From NCBI GenBank assembly GCA_030592835.1, contig JAUVIJ010000044.1:1-10827 (forward strand): 10,827 bases of DNA, written 5' to 3'. This DNA is from Candidatus Cloacimonadota bacterium (lineage in GTDB: Bacteria > Cloacimonadota > Cloacimonadia > Cloacimonadales > TCS61). Below the pieces are notes generated by a model that saw only the letters and a list, made by a program, of their open reading frames with translations, searched no databases and was not told where the DNA came from. Position 1 is the stretch's first letter. The number at the start of each line of letters is the position of its first letter. The position numbers and the translations under genes are program-made. Shown here piece after piece: positions 1-6,639 of this stretch.

Positions 1-11
1 AGGAGTTGATA

Positions 12-464
12 ATGACGAAAGAGAATTATAATGAGATCATTGATTTTGCTATAAATAAAGAAAAAGAGGCTGTTGCTTTTTATCAGGATCTGCAAACCAG
101 AGCCAAATTTGCTGCCCAGAAAGAAATGTTCAATGAATTTGAAAATATGGAGAGGGGGCATATCACAATACTGGAAAATATCAGAAATAAGGGATTCAGC
201 AACCTTGAACAGAAAGAAGTTAAGGATTTGAAGATCAGTGACTACATCGTAGAGATCGAGCCATCTGATAATATGAATTATCAGGATATAATCATCATGG
301 CAATGAAAAAAGAAGCAGCAGCAAAAAATCTTTATAATAACTTGGCTTCAAATTTTGCAGGAACGGATGCTGAATTGATGTTCAAAAGACTGGCTGTCGA
401 AGAAGCTATGCATAAATTGCAATTTGAAAAACTATATGATGACGAAATACTGAAAGATAATTAA
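12..464 (+). CDS. Ferritin-like (rubrerythrin-type) di-iron protein, no rubredoxin domain
   Basis: This is a four-helix ferritin-like protein of 150 residues, probably cytoplasmic. Such proteins use a di-iron centre to reduce peroxide or handle iron in anaerobes. The expected ligand pattern is visible: Glu19 in helix 1 (K-E-A-V-A-F-Y), E47-x-x-H50 in helix 2, Glu101 in helix 3 (K-K-E-A-A-A-K) and E131-x-x-H134 in helix 4. It has no cysteine, so the C-x-x-C rubredoxin domain of classical rubrerythrin is absent and electrons would have to come from a partner. I chose the ATG at 12 because AGGAG at 1-5 lies six bases before it; an in-frame TTG at 6 is less likely. The next gene is a paralogue 14 bases downstream. 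The di-iron fold is well supported; the exact activity is not. Confidence 0.85.
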   Translation: MTKENYNEIIDFAINKEKEAVAFYQDLQTRAKFAAQKEMFNEFENMERGHITILENIRNKGFSNLEQKEVKDLKISDYIVEIEPSDNMNYQDIIIMAMKKEAAAKNLYNNLASNFAGTDAELMFKRLAVEEAMHKLQFEKLYDDEILKDN

Positions 465-478
465 ACTAGAAGGTTAAA

Positions 479-961
479 ATGAATAAATTTTCTCTGAATG
501 AAGTTATTGAAATGGCGGTTCAGATCGAGAAGAGTGGGTATACATTTTACGAAACTGCCTTAAAACGTAAAGACCTGGATGAAAAATCCAGAGAACTTCT
601 GACAACGCTTAAAAATGATGAGATAAATCATGAACAGACCTTTAAAAAATTGAGAGATGATCTTGATATCAATGATATATTAGCTGCCGGAGATTGGCAG
701 CAGATCAGCAGTTATCTGAAGAATATTTCCGATGCTCATATTTTTGCAAAACCTGATATGGCTATAAATCTAGCAACCACAGCCAAAGATTATAAAGAGA
801 TCATCATCAATGCGATTACCTTTGAAGAAGACACTCTGCGCTATTTTCATTCCTTAGATAAACATGTTACGGATTCAAAGACAAAAGGTATCATCAGAAA
901 GATTATCGATGAAGAAGTGAATCATGTCACGAAATTGAGGTCCTTCCTGCAAAAAGCTTGA
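479..961 (+). CDS. Second ferritin-like (rubrerythrin-type) di-iron protein
   Basis: This 160-residue protein is a paralogue of the preceding gene with the same four-helix plan. Likely iron ligands are Glu17 (I-E-K-S-G-Y-T-F-Y), E48-x-x-H51, Glu116 or Glu117 (F-E-E-D-T-L-R-Y-F), and E146-x-x-H149. It also has no cysteine and no rubredoxin domain. The linker between helix pairs (about residues 62-104) is longer than in its neighbour. The start ATG follows the weak ribosome site AAGG and lies 14 bases after the upstream stop, so the two are probably co-transcribed and might form a hetero-oligomer, which is inference. Peroxide reduction or iron binding is the family role; which one applies cannot be read from the sequence. 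Confidence 0.83.
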   Translation: MNKFSLNEVIEMAVQIEKSGYTFYETALKRKDLDEKSRELLTTLKNDEINHEQTFKKLRDDLDINDILAAGDWQQISSYLKNISDAHIFAKPDMAINLATTAKDYKEIIINAITFEEDTLRYFHSLDKHVTDSKTKGIIRKIIDEEVNHVTKLRSFLQKA

Positions 962-977
962 TAATGTTGGAGGTTAT

Positions 978-1179
978 ATGCTGACAGATCTGGAAATAGC
1001 CCGGGCAACAAAACTGAAAAAAATAACTGAAATTGCAGAATCTATTGGTTTATCTTCTGAAGATCTCAGACAAATTAAGAAATTTCGATATGATAAACTA
1101 TCTGTCTGTATTGCCAAAGGAACCGGCAGCAATTCATATTGATATTGATGTTCAGGAAAATATAAACGGACTTTTTTAG
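978..1179 (+). pseudogene. fhs: Relic of formate-tetrahydrofolate ligase with large internal deletion
   Basis: The intact enzyme (about 555 residues) makes 10-formyl-tetrahydrofolate from formate, ATP and tetrahydrofolate. Here a good ribosome site (TGGAGG at 968-973) precedes an ATG whose first 30 or so codons match the family's N-terminus: M-L-T-D-L-E-I-A-R-A-T-K-L, then I-T-E-I-A-E-S-I-G-L. Codons 42-46 read V-C-I-A-K, like the V-C-I/M-A-K-T-Q-Y motif near the enzyme's C-terminus. This frame stops at 1140-1142. From 1111, in the +1 frame, the sequence reads L-P-K-E-P-A-A and ends in I-N-G-L-F then TAG at 1177-1179, which matches the usual C-terminal end of the enzyme. The P-loop and the whole catalytic core are missing, so no activity is possible. 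The relic sits 16 bases after the ferritin-like gene and 14 before nqrB. The family match is from memory, but it holds at both ends in the correct order. Confidence 0.8.
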
Positions 1180-1193
1180 AATCCGAGGATAGA

Positions 1194-2111
1194 ATGAACA
1201 ACTTATTTTTACAGCAGAAAAACATGAAGCGTATGTTATATGCTCTTGTTCCGATCACAATTTTCGGCATCTTCCTTTTTGGCTGGAGAGTGCTGGCGGT
1301 AGTGCTGATCTCTAATATCGTTGCTGTTATTACCGAGTATCTTTTCATTAAAGGGAAAAAGAACGGCAGGATATCTATGGCTGTTTTCGTTTCGGGAACC
1401 TTACTAGCTCTTTCCCTTCCACCTACAATACCCTTCTGGATGGTTGCAATCGGAGCTATCGTAGGGATCAGTTTCGGTAAAATGGTTTTTGGCGGTTTTG
1501 GAATGAATCTCTTTAATCCGGCAATAGTTGGGAGAACCTTCATCTATATTTCTTTCGCTAATGCTCTTACGCTACGCTGGTTAAAACCTTTTACTTCCTG
1601 GCCAGGCGGATTTGTGTATTTTCAGAATCTGAACAATCTAACTTCAGCAACTCCCTTGATCCTGTTTAGAGATTCCGGGAAACTGACCGAAATTCCCGAA
1701 TTGCTTTTTGGTATAATTCCGGGAAGTATCGGGGAAACTTCAACTCTTCTGATCTTATTGACCGGTATTTATCTAATTTTAACCAAAACAGCCAAATGGC
1801 AACCTATTCTGGCAACTTTGGGAAGTTTTTTATTGTTTTCCTGGTTCTTCAGGAGTCAGAACCCACTGCCTTTTCTTCTGAGTGGAGGTATTATTTTCGG
1901 TGCTGTTTATATGACGACCGATCCGGTATCAATGCCCAAAGATAAGAGAACTATCTGGATCTATGGTATAATCATAGGAAGCCTGACAGCATTTATCAGA
2001 AAATTCTCCCTGTTTGTAGGAGGATTCTCTTTTGCCTTACTGATAGCGAATACTTTTTCACCAATAATCGAATATGGATTCAAACAGATTAAAGCGAAAC
2101 GGAGTAAATAA
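1194..2111 (+). CDS. nqrB: Na+-translocating NADH:quinone oxidoreductase subunit B (NqrB/RnfD family)
   Basis: NqrB is the large membrane subunit that carries covalent FMN (and, in Nqr, riboflavin) and takes part in sodium translocation and quinone reduction. This 305-residue protein is largely hydrophobic, with about nine or ten membrane segments. Family motifs are visible: G-M-N-L-F-N-P-A at 103-110, T-S-A-T-P-L at 150-155 with Thr153 as the expected FMN attachment site, I-P-G-S-I-G-E-T-S around 175-183, and T-T-D-P-V-S around 241-246. It is clearly shorter than the roughly 410-residue NqrB of Vibrio because it lacks the N-terminal cytoplasmic extension, which makes it RnfD-like in length. 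The order of the following genes and their sequences point to Nqr rather than Rnf. GAGGA at 1185-1189 is the ribosome site, four bases before the ATG. Confidence 0.9.
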   Translation: MNNLFLQQKNMKRMLYALVPITIFGIFLFGWRVLAVVLISNIVAVITEYLFIKGKKNGRISMAVFVSGTLLALSLPPTIPFWMVAIGAIVGISFGKMVFGGFGMNLFNPAIVGRTFIYISFANALTLRWLKPFTSWPGGFVYFQNLNNLTSATPLILFRDSGKLTEIPELLFGIIPGSIGETSTLLILLTGIYLILTKTAKWQPILATLGSFLLFSWFFRSQNPLPFLLSGGIIFGAVYMTTDPVSMPKDKRTIWIYGIIIGSLTAFIRKFSLFVGGFSFALLIANTFSPIIEYGFKQIKAKRSK

Positions 2112-2744
2112 GTGGGTACTTCCCGAACAGATTTTAAGGATACAAGATTTTATCCAGTTATTTTTATGATCCTGATTACCGTGGTATTCATAGGTGTATT
2201 AGCTACTTTTTACTATGCAACCGAGGAAAAGGTGCGGGGTTACCAGGAAGAAAACCTGAAGCAAATGATCCTCAAACTATTTGATTTTCCATCCGATAAT
2301 ATCCGGGAAGATTATCAGAAATATATTATTGAAATCACACTTGATGAATATGACTACTCTTTTTATCGTGCAGTACAGGATTCGGTGAATCTTGGTATTT
2401 GTTTTCCTATCTCGGGAAGTGGACTATGGGGTACAATAACAGCTCTTTTAGCGGTAACTCCTGATATGAATGAGATCATAGCTCTGGAAATAGTATCCCA
2501 GAATGAAACACCCGGACTGGGTGGACGGATCACTGAAAACTGGTTTAAGGAGCAATTTAGGAATAAACAAATTATTATCGGCAAGAATATCATCAAGTTC
2601 GAGTTAATACCGGAAGAAGAAAAACAGAAGGATAATGAAGTAAAACAAATAACTGGAGCATCACAATCGAGTAAAGCAGTTGTCTCGATATTATACAACG
2701 AAATGAGGAAAATAGCATCACTCATAGGATTTGATTATGAATAA
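2112..2744 (+). CDS. nqrC: Na+-translocating NADH:quinone oxidoreductase subunit C (NqrC/RnfG family)
   Basis: NqrC is anchored by one N-terminal helix (about residues 13-36) and holds a covalent FMN on an extracytoplasmic domain. The 210-residue protein shows the conserved N-E-T-P-G-L-G-G at 131-138 and an FMN-attachment region at 178-190 that reads K-Q-I-T-G-A-S-Q-S-S. The usual motif is D-x-x-S/T-G-A-T. Here Lys178 stands where Asp is expected, and the flavin-accepting Thr is Ser184. The start is a GTG directly after the nqrB stop; GGAG at 2101-2104, inside the end of nqrB, is seven bases upstream, and no in-frame ATG is close enough. The end overlaps the start of nqrD. Family assignment is secure; flavinylation is uncertain. 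Confidence 0.88.
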   Translation: MGTSRTDFKDTRFYPVIFMILITVVFIGVLATFYYATEEKVRGYQEENLKQMILKLFDFPSDNIREDYQKYIIEITLDEYDYSFYRAVQDSVNLGICFPISGSGLWGTITALLAVTPDMNEIIALEIVSQNETPGLGGRITENWFKEQFRNKQIIIGKNIIKFELIPEEEKQKDNEVKQITGASQSSKAVVSILYNEMRKIASLIGFDYE

Positions 2745-3336
2745 GAAAAAAGAAATATTTATGATCAGTGCCTTTACTGAGAATTCGGTCTGGAGACAGA
2801 TACTTGGTATTTGTTCTGCGCTGGCAGTAACAAATCTGATGCAGAATAGTCTGGTTATGGGATTAGGTGTTATTTTTACCCTGGCGCTTTCGGGTTTTAC
2901 GATTTCTCTGTTGAGGAAATATATCCCCCGTCGTATCAGGATGATGGTACAAACCCTGATTATAGCTTCTTATGTGATCATTGTCGATCTTATACTAAAA
3001 GCCTATTTTCCGGAGATCAGCAAATCTTTGGGTCCTTATGTAGCATTGATCATTACTAATTGTATTATTATGGGAAGAGCGGAAGCATTTGCCGGAAAAA
3101 ACAAGCCCTTTGATTCCATGATCGATGGTATAGGTGCGGGATTCGGCTACATGCTGGTTCTATTGATAATCGCTTTTGTAAGAGAGCTTTTCGGATTCGG
3201 GACTCTATTTGGCTACGAGATTCTGGGGGATTGGTGGACGGGATGGTCCATAATGATCATGGCACCCAGTGCGTTTTTCATGCTGGCAATTTTGATCTGG
3301 ATAATAGAAGGTCCTCTAACAACCAGGAAAAAATAA
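2737..3336 (+). CDS. nqrD: Na+-translocating NADH:quinone oxidoreductase subunit D
   Basis: NqrD is a six-helix membrane subunit that pairs with NqrE in inverted topology; together they bind an intramembrane 2Fe-2S centre that links NqrF to the FMN of NqrC. The 199-residue sequence has the Nqr-specific L-G-I-C-S-A-L-A-V-T at 23-32 (Cys26) and I-I-T-N-C-I-I-M-G-R-A-E-A-F-A around 105-119 (Cys109), so both cluster cysteines are present, followed by I-D-G-I-G-A-G-F-G-Y and F-V-R-E-L-F-G. The C-S-A-L-A-V-T form is that of NqrD, whereas RnfE has C-P-L-L-A-V-T. I chose the ATG at 2737, which overlaps the end of nqrC by eight bases with AGGA at 2726-2729 seven bases before it; a TTG at 2731 is in frame but less likely. 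Confidence 0.93.
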   Translation: MNKKKEIFMISAFTENSVWRQILGICSALAVTNLMQNSLVMGLGVIFTLALSGFTISLLRKYIPRRIRMMVQTLIIASYVIIVDLILKAYFPEISKSLGPYVALIITNCIIMGRAEAFAGKNKPFDSMIDGIGAGFGYMLVLLIIAFVRELFGFGTLFGYEILGDWWTGWSIMIMAPSAFFMLAILIWIIEGPLTTRKK

Positions 3337-3349
3337 TATAGGTGATAAT

Positions 3350-3937
3350 ATGGAAATAAACGCTTTCATCATTTTTATTGCAGCCATATTTACCAGTAAT
3401 ATCCTCCTGACGAATTTTCTGGGAATGTGTTCCTTCCTGTCTGTTTCACGGGAAGTGGAATCTTCTCTGGGTTTAGGACTTGCCGTATTTTTTGTGATGA
3501 CCTTCACAACTGCGATCAATTTTGTTGTTTATCATTTCATACTTGTACCTTTGAACATCATCTATCTGCAATATATCATCTTCATCATTGTAATTGCGGC
3601 CTTTGTTCAGTTAACTGAGATGATTATCGAACGATTTTCTCCGGTTTTATATTATACTCTGGGTATCTTCTTGCCATTGATCACGGTAAACTGTGCCATC
3701 CTGGGTGTTTCCCTGTTTCTCGTTATCCGTGATTATAATTTTTTGCAGTCTGTCCTTTATGGCGCTGGAAGTGGTATTGGCTGGTTTATAGCTATCCTGG
3801 CTCTTGCCGGGATCAGACAGAAGGTCAAATATAACTATGTACCTGCTGGATTACAGGGAGCAGGTTTAAGCCTTATTATTACAGGAATAATGGCACTGGC
3901 TTTTATTGGGTTTTCTGGTATCGTTGTCATTCAGTAA
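3350..3937 (+). CDS. nqrE: Na+-translocating NADH:quinone oxidoreductase subunit E
   Basis: This is the six-helix partner of NqrD. The 195-residue protein is of usual family length. It contains N-F-L-G-M-C-S-F-L-S-V-S at 22-33 (Cys27) and G-I-F-L-P-L-I-T-V-N-C-A-I at 105-117 (Cys115), which supply the other two ligands of the intramembrane iron-sulfur site. Further family signatures are Y-G-A-G-S-G-I-G-W and A-L-A-G-I-R-Q-K-V-K-Y with V-P-A-G-L-Q-G near the C-terminus. AGGTG at 3340-3344 is the ribosome site, five bases before the ATG, and the gap to nqrD is 13 bases. I see no unusual replacement in the motifs. Confidence 0.94.
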   Translation: MEINAFIIFIAAIFTSNILLTNFLGMCSFLSVSREVESSLGLGLAVFFVMTFTTAINFVVYHFILVPLNIIYLQYIIFIIVIAAFVQLTEMIIERFSPVLYYTLGIFLPLITVNCAILGVSLFLVIRDYNFLQSVLYGAGSGIGWFIAILALAGIRQKVKYNYVPAGLQGAGLSLIITGIMALAFIGFSGIVVIQ

Positions 3938-3949
3938 ATTGGAGTTTTG

Positions 3950-5053
3950 ATGATAGTCGTTATTGTAAATACGGTATTAATAGTATCAGGAATATCGGGA
4001 TTACTGGCATTACTTCTCGTGATTGCTGATATGCTGTTCGCAAATTACGGCGAATGTAAAATTAATATCAATGGTAAGAAAGAATTGAATTTAAAAGGAG
4101 GAAGTTCTTTACTGACTCTATTGAATGAGAGTGGAATCTATCTGGCATCTGCTTGTGGGGGTAGGGGAAGCTGCGGATTCTGTAAATGCAAAATTACCCA
4201 GGGAGGAGGACCACTTCTTCCTACAGAAAAACCTTTCCTGAATAAAACTGAAATCAACAACCAGATTAGATTATCCTGTCAGGTTAAAGTCAAAGAAGAT
4301 ATCAGCATTGAAATCCCTGAAGACATATTCAATATCAGGAAATTTAAAGCTAGAGTTACCGATATTAAAGATCTAACTTATGATATTAAAGAATTGACCC
4401 TTCAATTGATAAAACCTGATTCAATAGATTTCAAGCCGGGACAATATATACAACTGGAAGCACCACCTTATGAGAAAAGTAAACAACCAGTGAGCAGAGC
4501 TTATTCAATTTCTAACGCTCCTTTTGAAAAGGATTTTATCCAGTTGATTATCCGGCTGGTACCTGATGGTCTGTGTACAACTTATGTGTTCGAATACCTT
4601 CAAGTTAATGATATTGTTAATGTTACAGGACCCTTCGGTGATTTCTATATCCGCGATACTCAGGCAGATATGCTTTTTATTGCTGGGGGATCAGGGAAAG
4701 CACCAATAAAATCAATGCTGGAATACCTGGTCAAAAATAAAAGCCGGAGAAAAATGGTATATATGTTTGGTGCCCAGACGAAAAAAGATCTCTATTATAC
4801 GGCTTTGTTAGAAAAATACGAGAAAGAATTGCTTGACTTCACCTACGTTCCAGTTTTATCAAAACCAACTCAAGAATGTGAATGGGAGGGGAAATGCGGA
4901 TATATTCCGCCATACTTCCCCGAATATATCAAGGATCCCAAGAATACAGAAGCGTATCTTTGTGGCAGTCCTGGTATGATAGCCGCTGTAATCAAGGGTT
5001 TAAAAGAGAATGGAGTTCCGGAAGATAAAATATATTATGATAGTTTTGCTTAA
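3950..5053 (+). CDS. nqrF: Na+-translocating NADH:quinone oxidoreductase subunit F (NADH dehydrogenase module)
   Basis: NqrF oxidises NADH in the cytoplasm and passes electrons through FAD and a 2Fe-2S cluster into the membrane complex. Reading the 367 residues in order: one membrane anchor (about 3-30); a plant-type ferredoxin domain with Cys69, Cys75, Cys78 and Cys110 (A-C-G-G-R-G-S-C-G-F-C, then L-S-C-Q); an FAD domain with R183-A-Y-S; and an NADH domain with A-G-G-S-G-K-A-P around 245-252 and L-C-G-S-P-G-M at 337-343. It is about 40 residues shorter than Vibrio NqrF because the loop between E-A-P and R-A-Y-S is almost absent. Rnf complexes have RnfB instead of this subunit, so its presence identifies the cluster as Nqr. 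The ATG at 3950 has GGAG five bases upstream; an in-frame TTG directly before it is less likely. Confidence 0.93.
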   Translation: MIVVIVNTVLIVSGISGLLALLLVIADMLFANYGECKININGKKELNLKGGSSLLTLLNESGIYLASACGGRGSCGFCKCKITQGGGPLLPTEKPFLNKTEINNQIRLSCQVKVKEDISIEIPEDIFNIRKFKARVTDIKDLTYDIKELTLQLIKPDSIDFKPGQYIQLEAPPYEKSKQPVSRAYSISNAPFEKDFIQLIIRLVPDGLCTTYVFEYLQVNDIVNVTGPFGDFYIRDTQADMLFIAGGSGKAPIKSMLEYLVKNKSRRKMVYMFGAQTKKDLYYTALLEKYEKELLDFTYVPVLSKPTQECEWEGKCGYIPPYFPEYIKDPKNTEAYLCGSPGMIAAVIKGLKENGVPEDKIYYDSFA

Positions 5054-5064
5054 AGAGGTGGATT

Positions 5065-5520
5065 ATGAAAGAAACTCCTCATGAAATCAAGATCCACAAC
5101 AATCTGAAAGCGGGAGTGATCTCTATTGATGGATTCCTTGGAGATGATAGTAGACATTACCATGAGATCATTGTGGAAGATAGAAACGAATTATTAAAAC
5201 TGAATACAACAACGGAAGAACTGGCTGATAGAATGAACTACTTCACGGAGATTTCTTTTGAACACTACGAAGGCTCTGTTCTCATAGACGATCATTACGA
5301 AGTGGAATATAGATCTTATCGGGGCAAAATCCTTTGTCCTTTCTTTCACCCTGGCCTGTTCCGCAAAGGAGAGATCTTTCTTTATAATAAGAAAAATGAT
5401 ATTCGTATATGCTGGACACCTCTCAATATTCATATGATCCGGGAACATTGCTTTCTGGAGGGAAAAGGATCAAAACACAGATTAGAACCTAAGGAGCTGT
5501 ATAGATCGCTATTTGAGTGA
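5065..5520 (+). CDS. Conserved-looking protein of unknown function, Cys/His-rich C-terminal half
   Basis: I do not recognise this 151-residue protein. It is soluble, with no signal peptide or membrane segment, and is acidic in its first half. The N-terminal part has a patch I-S-I-D-G-F-L-G-D-D at 19-28 followed by H31 and H33. The C-terminal part carries C91-P-F-F-H95, C116, H123, H128-C129 and then E-G-K-G-S-K-H-R-L. The clustering of Cys and His would suit a metal site, but no standard zinc-finger spacing is present. It lies 11 bases after nqrF with a strong ribosome site (AGAGGTGG at 5054-5061). A link to assembly or regulation of the Nqr complex is possible from position alone and is not otherwise supported. 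Confidence 0.8.
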   Translation: MKETPHEIKIHNNLKAGVISIDGFLGDDSRHYHEIIVEDRNELLKLNTTTEELADRMNYFTEISFEHYEGSVLIDDHYEVEYRSYRGKILCPFFHPGLFRKGEIFLYNKKNDIRICWTPLNIHMIREHCFLEGKGSKHRLEPKELYRSLFE

Positions 5521-5535
5521 TCTGTCATTAGTAAA

Positions 5536-6639
5536 ATGAACAGAAATAAAATTCTGATCATATTTCTTTATTTATCCTTCATTTTTCTTTCTGCTCAGGA
5601 TCTGGAGCAGAAAAAACAGCAATTAGAGAAACTGAAGAAAGAGATCTCTAATCAGGAAAATATTATTCTGGAAAAAGAGGCAAAGAAGAAACAAAGTGAA
5701 AAAAGTTTGAAATCAACTTTGCAGAGTAAGGACAAAACTGATAAAGAGATTACAAATCTGACCCGGAAAGAACAGATGGCCAAAAAAAAGCTGGATAGTA
5801 CAATTTCCAATCTAAATAATACATCCGAGAATCTGAAACAATTGAACAAATTATGTGAGCAAGAATATAACCTGCTTTTTCAAACACATTTTCTGGGATT
5901 AATATCTCCCGCTAAAGACCTGGAAGCTCACCTCTTAGCGGATCTTCTGGTAAATACGGTCAACGAGATCTTCAAATTCAGCAATAGATTAAATGTTCTT
6001 GAAAGTGATAAAGAGACAAAAAACAGGAAATATGAGGACTTCATCTGGTCAAGAATAGTAGCCAAGAAGAAGCTACGAAAATACGATGATCAGATCTCTC
6101 AGCTTGAGGTTAATATCGATCAGTATAATATTGAGAAGGAACAGGCTCTAGTTCTAAAACAGCAATTTGAGAATGAAGCTTCTTCCTTGGATGAACTCAT
6201 TTCAAAACTGCAATCTGATTATACAAGCAACGATTATAGTTACACTTTTTCCACTCCCAAATTGATCTGGCCGGCAAAAGGAGAGATTATCCGGTATTTT
6301 GGGATTCAGAAACATGATAATTATAAAGTAACTTTGAAGAACAATGGAATCGATATTGCTTTGGAAAAGGGAACCCCGATTAAAGCTGTAGAGGACGGTG
6401 TCGTAGCCTATGCCGAATGGTATGAAGGAGCAGGTAAACTGGTTATCCTGAATCATCAGAATGGCTTCTATTCCCTATATTCTCATAATAGCAGGATCCT
6501 CGTTTCTAAGGGCGACTCTATCAATAAGAATCAGGAAATTGCCTTATCAGGTCAAACCGGCTCTACAGAAGTTCCCTGTCTGCATTTTGAACTTCGAAAA
6601 CGGGGGACACCGGTAAATCCATTAGAGTATCTGGAATAA
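5536..6639 (+). CDS. EnvC-like coiled-coil protein with degenerate LytM/M23 domain
   Basis: This 367-residue protein has a signal peptide (residues 1-20, hydrophobic core then L-S-A|Q), so it should act outside the inner membrane. Residues 22-110 and about 150-230 are charged, Lys/Glu/Gln-rich coiled coils. Residues 243-367 form a LytM (peptidase M23) domain resembling E. coli EnvC, which activates cell-wall amidases during division. Zinc-site residues are partly lost: in N-N-G-I-D the expected His is Asn269 while Asp273 remains, and in C-L-H-F-E the first His of H-x-H is Cys348 while His350 remains. A regulatory, not hydrolytic, role is therefore likely (inference). The end reads G-T-P-V-N-P-L-E-Y-L, typical of the family. 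No clear ribosome site precedes the ATG, 15 bases after the previous stop. The stop overlaps the next start by one base. Confidence 0.87.
   Translation: MNRNKILIIFLYLSFIFLSAQDLEQKKQQLEKLKKEISNQENIILEKEAKKKQSEKSLKSTLQSKDKTDKEITNLTRKEQMAKKKLDSTISNLNNTSENLKQLNKLCEQEYNLLFQTHFLGLISPAKDLEAHLLADLLVNTVNEIFKFSNRLNVLESDKETKNRKYEDFIWSRIVAKKKLRKYDDQISQLEVNIDQYNIEKEQALVLKQQFENEASSLDELISKLQSDYTSNDYSYTFSTPKLIWPAKGEIIRYFGIQKHDNYKVTLKNNGIDIALEKGTPIKAVEDGVVAYAEWYEGAGKLVILNHQNGFYSLYSHNSRILVSKGDSINKNQEIALSGQTGSTEVPCLHFELRKRGTPVNPLEYLE

Noticed and set aside
978..1142. A genuine 54-residue small protein instead of a relic
   Set aside because: The sequence matches the N-terminus of formate-tetrahydrofolate ligase, and the bases after it encode that enzyme's C-terminus in another frame, so a degraded gene explains it better.
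1090..1179. Programmed frameshift joining the two fhs frames
   Set aside because: No slippery heptamer with a downstream structure is evident, and a joined product would still lack the whole catalytic core.
974..1543. Long minus-strand reading frame of 189 codons over the fhs relic and the start of nqrB
   Set aside because: It overlaps a well-supported nqrB in the opposite direction, has no recognisable family and no ribosome site, and is a shadow frame.
1194..5053. Rnf complex (rnfCDGEAB)
   Set aside because: NqrD-type C-S-A-L-A-V-T, and an NqrF with ferredoxin, FAD and NADH domains in place of RnfB, identify Nqr.
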